Source: Apoderus coryli (taxonomy: Eukaryota > Arthropoda > Insecta > Coleoptera > Attelabidae). Taken from it: 64,000 nt of DNA. How positions within the stretch are numbered: the first letter of the stretch is position 1; every line of letters begins with the position of its first letter. The translations under genes were made by a program, and so were the position numbers. A model generated the notes under the pieces. It was not told the DNA's origin. It ran no database searches and saw only the letters and a program-made list of their open reading frames with translations. Positions 56,888-64,000 of the stretch are shown here, in pieces. Location of the stretch: assembly GCA_911728435.2 (NCBI GenBank), contig OU452205.1, positions 8,376,260 to 8,440,259 of the forward strand. The letters run 5' to 3'.

Positions 56888-57610
56888 AAATGCATCCGGA
56901 TACTTCAACTCCTTCACGGTAATGTGAAAGCACCAGTTCTTAACAGCAGCGGACCGGGAGAGCCCTTTCCAATAACAACTGGCGTAATGCAGGGTTGTGT
57001 CATTGCACCGATTTTGTTCTCTATCAAGGGAAAGGTCATCAACTTGTTAAGTATGAACTGCCGGGGGAATAGAGATCGTATACAGATTTGATGACAATGG
57101 TCTCTTCAACCTTCGTAGACTGCAATCCACATCAGTCATTGAGCTCCAGTACCTAGATGACAATGTTGTCCTAGCTGATCTTCTTTATACACTAAACGCA
57201 TTTAACAGCGCATATAGGAACTATCGAACTTAAAATAAATATAAAGAAAACACAGATTCTCTACCAGCCTGCACCAAATACTGTTGCGATGGACTGGCCA
57301 CGTAATCCGCATGCCAGCGGAACGCATTCCAAAGAGAATCCTTTATTCACAGCTTAAGGTAGGCTCACGAAATCAGAGAGGGCAGCAAAAGAGGTACAAG
57401 GATGTTCTTAAGACCAACATGACTTAGATGTGAAGAACAACTGGGAGAAGATCGCGGACGACCGACGACGATGGAAGCGTACCATTTAGGAGGGCCATCA
57501 AGTTTTTGAGGAGCAACGTCGACGACAGGAGAATGCGAAGACAGCATCGAAAAGAGAGAGAACGCATCGATGGAGCTGCGCACCTACATCAGCCGGTGAA
57601 TGGTGGTGAT
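56888..57610 (+). pseudogene. LINE reverse transcriptase, 5'-truncated and broken
   Basis: Nucleotide-level relative of 18790-20345 in the opposite orientation. Motif B region (GEPFPITTGVMQGCVIAPI), then LQYLDDNVVLAD (motif C, YLDD here), and the C-terminal part with [20 protein letters not shown] sequence, all with shifts and stops. It ends TGGTGATTGGGTGTGTCAAT like the other copy, which fixes the family 3' end. Confidence 0.8.
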
Positions 57611-57734
57611 TGGGTGTGTCAATTTTGTGACAGGATTTGCTCCTTGATGTCAACTCAACACAATTTCGTGAAGTAAGTAGTGCAAAAACATTGTATACTG
57701 CATCAGTTTACGAAAGAACTGAAAACAGCTAGGG

Positions 57735-58125
57735 TGGTCAATTGGTGCCGAAAAACTCTAGATCGTTTCAGCGCAAGAAACTCTGAAAAAATTGGTCGCA
57801 ACATTTGACTCAAAAGCGGATCATTTAGCGACAGATCAAATAGCTGTTACTGTCGTTTGGTATACAACCATTTGTTTTCGCGGCCCCAACCCCCAAGAAA
57901 AATTGAATTTGAAAGCAACAAAACATCGAATTCTTAGACCATCCTCTTCCGACAGTCCTGACTAAAGCTCCAATGGGATGGACGGTTCCAGTCGTCAAAA
58001 TAAGTAGTAATGCAATTTTGACTATACCAGGAAACGAGTCGAATAACTACTTCCAGAATTGGTTCTTCTAGCGCTTGCAAAAATGCATTAATAGTTGTGC
58101 AGAATCCTTCGAAAAGGAATAAAGT
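57735..58125 (+). pseudogene. mariner transposase, internally deleted
   Basis: NWCRKTLDRFSARNSEKI corresponds to the segment before the first catalytic aspartate. VVWYTTICF matches the WYTTICLPVVF segment seen in the mariner at 63390, and NYFQNWF followed by RLQKCINSCAESFEKE is the C-terminus (W-KCF-NWF-RMQKCI---GEYFEK). All three catalytic aspartates have been deleted or lost. Different lineage from the 62210 copy. Confidence 0.6.
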
Positions 58126-58798
58126 GCTCTTTACTGTTTTATTTCAGTCATATATTTAAAACTAAAAAGCCCAGCCTCATTCTGACTAATAAACAGTAGT
58201 CTCTGCTATTTCTTAAAATCAAAAGTTTGGCCAAAAATAGCTAAATTGGTATTTTATTGCTCTCCTAGTACAATAAAGAAAAATTATAACCAAGTCTATC
58301 ATACAGAGTTGTATGAATTAAATAAATGAAAATCAAATTCATTTTAGTTACTATTTGGAATCAAACGACCATAAAATCCTATATAATATGCGTACATAAA
58401 CGGAGCTTTATTGGTCTCTTCACTTTTATACTTAGAACATAAATAGCAAAAGAGTGTCTGCTTCAAAATAATGAGACATTTTTGTCGTTAACAATGCCAA
58501 TTTAACCGTAGGCGGCGATTATAGTCATAATCACATATTTATTCTTCACTTCCTTTTTTATTACAAAATAAATCACAACCTTTAGAATTTTGTTGTGTTT
58601 CTTCCTATTTTAATTTCACATTTATCTACCGTTTGACAAAATTCATCAGTATTTTATTTATTAACTTTCAAGAACTCTCGAAATTAAGTCTTTTGTTAAA
58701 AACCATGTTCAACAATATTGTCGCCAAAAAAATTTAAAAAAATCTTTATTGGAGACATGTTTCCAAAATATAAAATTTTACCGCAGAGCTAGATAAGA
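58126..58798. other. No gene seen
   Basis: Nothing recognised. Confidence 0.4.
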
Positions 58799-59053
58799 CG
58801 GACTGAAAAGAAAATACTAGAAATCTCAAAGAAAATATTAGAAGACGGTTTAACGACAGCTCCAATAAAGAGACTGGAGCAGGAGTCTGCAGGCCCTAAA
58901 ACGAGATATTCAGAGCCAAAGGAAACCTATCTCAGCGCTTTTCAGGTGGATATTCACGTAAATCGAAGACGTTACAATATAATCTGGAAAAAAACTATCG
59001 AAAGAATTATAAAAAATAATTGTGCAGTATGTGTTCCGACGATGGGCTCCTAA
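58799..59053 (+). other. Start-less open frame of about 84 residues, unrecognised
   Basis: Reads EISKKILEDGLTTAPIKRLE, then TRYSEPKETYLSAFQVDIHV and NRRRYNIIW to a stop at 59051-59053. Its composition looks protein-like, and LINE pieces follow, so it may be part of a retrotransposon protein. Not identified. Confidence 0.25.
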
Positions 59054-59147
59054 CGATGTAGAAAAGCTATTCGACTTTAAAATAATAACATTTGGTTATT
59101 GTAGTTTGAATTTGTCTAAAACCGTGACGCTGTTCAAACACTTCCGG

Positions 59148-59212
59148 TTATCCATGAAACCAAAGTTAATAGAGTTCATCAGAGCTCTGGAACGGGATGA
59201 GTGCTGTAAGTA
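59148..59212 (+). pseudogene. LINE C-terminal scrap
   Basis: LSMKPKLIEFIRALERDE matches LKPGKLLEFIRALELDGE at about 60050-60105, the C-terminus of the following LINE. Therefore a second, truncated copy. Confidence 0.55.
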
Positions 59213-59492
59213 ATTGGAATTGGAACAAACTCAAGATCATTAGATTGCAGTGCATCTAACACCTCTAGATCAATCTTAATAGTAATTATTAGGAGAATGA
59301 GGTTAACATTGATTTCTCACATTAGTAGTAAAGTTCATATTGTTCCAATTCGGAAACTCATAGATATATTAGCTATATTACCTACCAATGCAACGCAGTG
59401 CCTGCAAATTGGCTTCCTTACCTTCGTAGTATTGAAAACTGGGAAATACACAGAAAACCACCTGGGCCCAGCAAAATAAATCTTCATTCTGC

Positions 59493-60130
59493 ATGGTAAC
59501 GGTTAGTAAAACAACAAAAGCACTGATGGTGGGCAGGAATCTGGCAGGCAAGACTTACGGCTGTACACCCAAATTACTGCAGTGGACCGTAATTGTGATA
59601 CATATCATTAGTTATAGGGCAATAGTCTGGCATTCTAAGTCGGAACAAATTACAGCAAGGAGAAAACTTGATAAGGTACAACGACTAGAATGCATTACTG
59701 AGGCTATGAGAACGTGTGCAATTCGGGCACTAGAGATCATTACGAATCTCACACCTCTGCATTTTGTGATAGAAAGAGCAGCAAATGAAATCATACACAG
59801 ACTTCAATCATGAAAAATCCAAAGTCTTTTTGGATCTCAGTCAGATGGGGGGGGGGGGGGTATTCTTACAAGGCATGTTTGCCTTAGGAAACATATGGCA
59901 AGAGCAGGCCTAGAAGAGAGCCACGAATGCAGGTTCTGTAGGGAGGAGGAAGAAACTACTGATCAGATAGTAAGGGAATGCGCCGCTATCAGAAGCGAAC
60001 GCAAGGAACACTGGGGCATTAAATCGTGCAAGATAGAGACGTGTTGTCCCTGAAACCAGGCAAGTTACTGGAGTTCATAAGAGCTCTAGAACTTGATGGA
60101 GAGTTGTACGTAGAGACACAGTTCAAGTAA
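59493..60130 (+). pseudogene. LINE (R1/Jockey-like) 3' coding end, broken
   Basis: The open frame 59493-59813 reads AGKTYGCTPKLLQWTVIVIH, ISYRAIVWHSKSEQITARRK, LDKVQRLECITEAMRTCAIR and ALEIITNLTPLHFVIERAAN. This is the thumb/connection region of R1/Jockey-type reverse transcriptases (GKTWGL-P---WLY---V-P---YGA-VW ... LQRL-L--I-GA-R--PT-AL--L--L-PL). A poly-G run at 59848-59858 marks a disrupted join. Then comes the C-terminal finger region, HECRFCREEEETTDQIVREC, and LEFIRALELDGE. The RNase H domain is mostly missing. Confidence 0.7.
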
Positions 60131-60789
60131 CGCAAGACAGAGAGACACAATCATCAGGTCGTGTCTGATACACACCCCTAATTTTAATCTTTTTTGTTGA
60201 CGTCAGACACAATAATTTCGTTGAGGATGTACCAGACTGTATTACAAAATATTCGCTGGAAGGAAAACAGGATAATAAAAAATGTTTCCAAGAATACCTA
60301 ATATAAGGATAGAAAATCAGTCCAATCACACATTGGTTTCTATAAAAAAATGTTTTCAAAAAGACCTCATGGGAGATAAATTGGTTCGTCACCTGTCTTT
60401 TGCCAGTAATATGCCCGCCCCTTTTCTAGAACTGGGGTGAATCAAGCCATTGTTACCTGTGTGAAAAGCCAGAGCGTCTTGCAGATCTACACAACGCCAG
60501 TCAACGAAACCCAATGAACATGAAATAAACAATTTTGAGGTTCGCAAGCAAGTCAATACACTCGACCAAGACCCAGCTTCATCATAATTTAAATTAGATC
60601 CAACACATCACTATACAAATTAAGCTTGGTAGTTAAAAACTATATGATGGTATTGTTAATTAGTTATTAATTTTGGCTGTGAAGAACGGTCTTGAGATTA
60701 GCAATTTCAATTTGGCAAAAAAGACCACTGAGGAGGTCATGCGTTTTGGAGACTGGTATTGAAAAGAACGTACAAGTTGAGTTGTGTTT
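60131..60789. other. No gene seen
   Basis: May include decayed gypsy pol upstream of the next feature, but no motif is clear. Confidence 0.3.
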
Positions 60790-61190
60790 GATAGCACACA
60801 AATAGTACAGACCTACTACAAGTAATTGTTCAAGAGGATGTCCAATCGAAACCGCAGTGTAGGGAATAATACGGGATCAAAGTTGAACATCTAAAGTGAC
60901 GACTTCAAGGCAACGCTGACATCTTTTCGCAAAAACTGAGTGAGAAATGCAAATGCAAGAATCAGCAAACTTGCTATAGTGGGGAAATGAAACCAGATTT
61001 TTTGAAGAAAGATAAAGAAGAAGCGAAACGAAAATCCGATGTAATAATCCAGCTATCCAGAGAGAGAACTTAGGCTTGTAAAAGTCCGTATATGCTAATT
61101 GAGTGTCTGACCGACGTGGTGTACAGAATACAGAAGGGACCGAAAACAAAAATTAGTATTTGAAGACGATCAAAGCTGAGAGGAAGGCAG
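60790..61190 (+). pseudogene. gypsy-like pol 3' end with polypurine tract
   Basis: Just before the LTR the frame reads CLTDVVYRIQKGPKTKIS, the C-terminal segment of gypsy/mag integrases (--DVVYRIQ-GP--K--VVH-DRL). Upstream traces (NPAIQRE) fit the preceding L-NPQRR-G-SPKL segment. The purine-rich run 61172-61190 (AAAGCTGAGAGGAAGGCAG) directly precedes the LTR and fits a polypurine tract. Confidence 0.55.
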
Positions 61191-61515
61191 TGTAGCAAAT
61201 TTATATTATACAGCCCTAAAAATGAGGCTATCATATTCATTTATTGTTTCGAATTCTGTCTTTGTGAAATCCTTGCAAATTTTTTTACTCTCGAATATTC
61301 TTGATTATTACGTTCATTGTAATGGCCAAGATTTTTCTGTAAGTACTATTCTAGAATCTGAAACGGTATATAAAGCGCAGTATTATTTGAGTTTATGAAT
61401 TTGAGACTGACAGTAAGAGGAAAGTCTTGTTTTCACTGTGTGTAATATTGAACTGCTTGTATTTTTCGATTTACAAACCTAAAATATGTGACAATAAAGC
61501 TCACTTTCCCTAACA
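61191..61515 (+). mobile_element. gypsy-like 3' LTR
   Basis: 325 bp starting TGTAGCAAATTT and ending CCCTAACA (TG...CA). A TATA-like GTATATAAAG lies at about 61366, followed by a start-site region with GACTGACAGTAAGAGG, and AATAAAG at about 61493. Its 5' side is the polypurine tract and integrase end. No matching 5' LTR is in the window. Confidence 0.65.
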
Positions 61516-62205
61516 TAGCCTCTGAACCCAACTACCTTTAAAGGTTTTTTGTTTACCTTTCCAACTTATGTTTACATTAACAACATGACTACGTTGTCTT
61601 TCAACTAAGTCAAAGGAAATTCGCCTTATATATAGAAATTTGTGCTCTAATTTTGAGACACCTTCAAAAATATGTGACCTAATCTCAATTTTTGTGTACT
61701 CAAATTACTTTTCGGAAAAATTATTACGCACGGCAGCGCTCGCCTGGATGCTGTGTCTATATATAAAGAATATTATGATGGTTGCTATAGTAACCCGAGA
61801 TCAATATAACAATCAAACGAGCGGCGAAACGACTACGCCCTTGTTTTGTCGACCTAAAACGCCATATGACAATATTCCCAAAAAAATATTTCAGAGATCC
61901 TGTTATTACGTACCTATGTTTCGTTTTCCTTTTATCTCGCTATTTTCTCGAGTGTTATTACATAATATTTTTTCTTGCTTATTAGATAATCTGTCATTGT
62001 ATGTCCTCCAGAACGTTCCATTTCTAAAACTCTATCTTCAGTGGATAGATTTTGAATTTACAAACATATAAAATTAAGTTTTTATTCTTAACTAACTTTT
62101 TGTTTATTTGCACTCGATGGTTTTTACAAAAAAATGTAAACATTTTTTTAATTTATTTATTTATTCTTGTGTTGATTTTGTTATGGAAGGTCTTTTTCTA
62201 TGCGT
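61516..62205. other. No gene recognised
   Basis: The longest frame (61640-62071, 143 residues) has no recognised domain, a composition like translated AT-rich DNA, and no supporting context. Confidence 0.4.
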
Positions 62206-62209
62206 AATA

Positions 62210-63815
62210 CGAGGATTGCCTTTTATATTTCGGGATTTGGCAACCCTGGTGTTGCAATCTGGCAACTGACAGCTCTATCGTAAAGTTGGACATTTTTGAG
62301 GTTATACGTACTCAGAACGTTTTGACATACGAGCACAGATAGTATTTATTATTCTATGATACGAGCGCTATTTGTGTTGTTTACAGTAACTTAAAAGATT
62401 GATCTCGGCCCAAAAATGGAATTAAATCGTGAACATTTACCTGCGATTATTTTTTACAACTTTAGACGTCGATTAACTCAGCAACAGTGCTTGGATAAAC
62501 TTAATTCAATTTTTGGCGATGAAGCTCGATCAAGGATTAGTGTTTATAGATGGTATGGTGAATTCAATCGTGGTCGTAGTTCACTCCAAGACGAATTACG
62601 TGAAGGTCGTCCAAAATCAGTTATTGTTCCGAAAACCATTGATGCTGTGCGCGAACTGATATTGCAAGATTGTCTTGTGACCTATCAAGAGATTGAGACA
62701 ACCTTAGGCATTAGTGGGACCAGCCTACATTCAATATTGCATAAACATTTGACTGTCAAAAAAATTTGTTCACGTTGGATTCCACACAATTTGTCAATCG
62801 CTCAAAAAAAAGGCTCTTGTCGATTGGTCGAAAGAAATGCTCAAAAAATACGATCGCGGTGCTTCGAAACACGTCTATGACATCGTGACAGGTGATGAAT
62901 CGTGGATTTACGCGTATGAGCCTGAAAGTAAGCAGCAGGGGTTTCAAGATGAGCCAAATGCAACAAAAGTTGTTCGCGCACAAAGCACTTCCAAGCAAAT
63001 GGTCGCCTGTTTTTTTCGGAAAAACTGGACATGTCGCAACCGTACTAATAGAACAACGCCGAACAGTCAATTCTGAGTGGTACACAGCCATTTGTTTGCC
63101 AGTTCAAAATTGATTGGTCGAAAGAAATGCTCAAAAAATACGATCGCGGTGCTTCGAAACACGTCAATGACATCGTGACAGGTGATGAATCGTGAATTTA
63201 CGCGTATGAGCCCGAAAGTAAACAGCAGTCGACTGTATGGGTGTTTCAAGATGAGCCAAATCCAACAAAAATTTGTTCGCGCACGAAGGACTTCCAAGCA
63301 AATGGTCGCCTGTTTTTTTCGGAAAAACTGGACATGTCGCAACCGTACCACTAGAACAACGCAGAACAGTCAATTCTGATTGGTACACAACCATTTGTTT
63401 GCCAGTTGTCTTCCAAGAAATCAGGAAAACCAACCGCCGAAGACGGATCACTCTTCACCACGACAATGCGAGCTCTCGCACATCGGCTCAAACTAGTGCA
63501 TTTTTGACCACCCAAAACATCGATTTGGTGAGTCATCCGCCGTATAGTCCTGATTTGGCACCGAATTACTTCTTTTTATTCCCGTACGTAAAAAACAAAC
63601 TGAGACATCAACGTTTTTCGACACCTAAAGAAGCAGTTGCTGCATTCAGAATGCATGTTTTGAAGATACCTCAATCAGAGTGGCAAAAGTGCTTCGACAA
63701 TTGGTTCAAACGCATCCAAAAGTGTATAGATCTTCATGGGGAATATTTTGAAAAACAACAAAGTGATTTTCGATGATTAATATTTGTTTTTGTTCTCTAA
63801 TCCCGAAATATCCGT
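62210..63815 (+). mobile_element. mariner element with internal tandem duplication
   Basis: 5' inverted repeat CGAGGATTGCCTTTTATATT, TCGGGATTTGGCAACC follows a TA (62208-62209). At the 3' end only ATCCCGAAATAT of the expected complement remains (63802-63813), then unrelated sequence. The body holds a broken transposase. The isolated 5' ends at 49759 and 54535 belong to the same family. Confidence 0.85.
62416..63776 (+). pseudogene. mariner transposase, duplicated segment and dead catalytic site
   Basis: It begins MELNREHLPAIIFYNFRRRL, with two helix-turn-helix parts (SVYRWYGEFNRGRSSLQDEL; YQEIETTLGISGTSLHSIL) and the WIPHNLSIAQKK linker. A frameshift follows at an A run (about 62806). The segment 62821-63106 is repeated at 63112-63407. 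The first copy has VTGDESWIYAYEPESKQQ but lacks the STVW residues; the second keeps them but has TGG to TGA just after the first aspartate motif. The end reads ITLHHDNASS, YSPDLAPNYFFLFPYVKNK and CFDNWFKRIQKCIDLHGEYF. Mariners are DD34D; the third aspartate is tyrosine here (63567-63569), so catalysis would fail even if the frame were intact. Confidence 0.9.
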
Positions 63816-63882
63816 GAAAACCTATCCACTAACGATGCCATTGCTACTTTAACGAACTACATTTATCATAGCATGGAGCCTT

Positions 63883-64000
63883 TGCGTCGATCTGGCAAAA
63901 GCTTTTGACACAGTCTCCCATGAAAAACTACTGGAGAAACTTGAAATTTGTGGTGTAAGGGGTAAAGCGCAGGACCTAATAAGGAGCTTCTTGACTTATC
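63883..64000 (+). pseudogene. LINE reverse transcriptase motif A, runs off the window
   Basis: CVDLAKAFDTVSHEKLLEKL, EICGVRGKAQDLIRSFLTY is motif A and the following helix of a Jockey/CR1-like reverse transcriptase, with the catalytic aspartate of the D-AKAFD motif intact. Upstream (63840-63882) no fitting coding is seen, so it is probably 5'-truncated or interrupted. The remainder lies beyond 64000, so its integrity cannot be judged. Confidence 0.75.

Noticed and set aside
61640..62071. 143-residue open frame, one of the longest in the window
   Set aside because: No domain, no conserved context, composition like translated AT-rich DNA.
1..64000. CRISPR arrays, bacterial operons, rRNA or functional tRNA genes
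   Set aside because: None seen; repeats here are dispersed or foldback elements of an animal genome.

Overview
This is AT-rich animal DNA, almost certainly from an insect with a repeat-laden genome. The evidence is the combination of mariner, Tc1/mariner-like, PIF/Harbinger, Bel/Pao, gypsy, several non-LTR retrotransposon, THAP and DUF7869-type remnants with no bacterial-style gene organisation. I found no intact host gene. The only recognisable host gene is a broken, apparently intronless copy of the splicing factor gene SF3A2 (39200-39980, minus). Most long open frames here are chance frames or antisense shadows. Several genuine coding remnants have no start codon and were found by reading frames directly.

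Layout: 1-8.5 kb holds a large foldback (981-1835), a transposase scrap, a hairpin element inside an older repeat (3385-4400), a 15-bp minisatellite, a Bel/Pao gag scrap and a small MITE. 8.9-13.1 kb holds a decayed Tc1/mariner-like transposon, a LINE ORF1-like remnant and an inverted pair of ribozyme-like elements. 17-20.4 kb holds a tRNA-derived SINE head, a foldback and a minus-strand LINE. 21.8-24.1 kb is a nest: a 1.9-kb TA-flanked inverted-repeat element containing a hairpin element and a ribozyme-like foldback, followed by a 383-bp insertion with 12-bp target-site duplications that carries a canonical hammerhead ribozyme. 25.6-26.3 kb is a complete Harbinger-type element. 28-38 kb is mostly featureless. 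38.6-40.7 kb holds the SF3A2 copy between related repeats. 42-44.6 kb holds a DUF7869-like remnant, a foldback and a 1337-bp DNA transposon with Transib-like ends and CGCCG duplications that contains a spliced AT-hook gene. 46.7-50 kb has LINE, transposase, THAP and mariner scraps. 51.4-55.4 kb is dominated by satellites and a foldback array. 56.9-64 kb has LINE, mariner and gypsy remains and a mariner with an internal tandem duplication.

The most interesting signal is a recurring RNA motif, CUGANGA / stem II / GAAAC, present in about 15 places in at least three element contexts. One copy (23849-23894) is a textbook minimal type I hammerhead with an extended stem I. The others share one extra nucleotide before stem II and a self-complementary stem III, and several keep paired stem I and stem II sequences although the bases differ. 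Hammerheads of this kind are known from Penelope-like retroelements and retrozymes; I infer that non-autonomous relatives of these have spread here. All functional claims are from reading the sequence by eye; nothing was searched or folded by computer.
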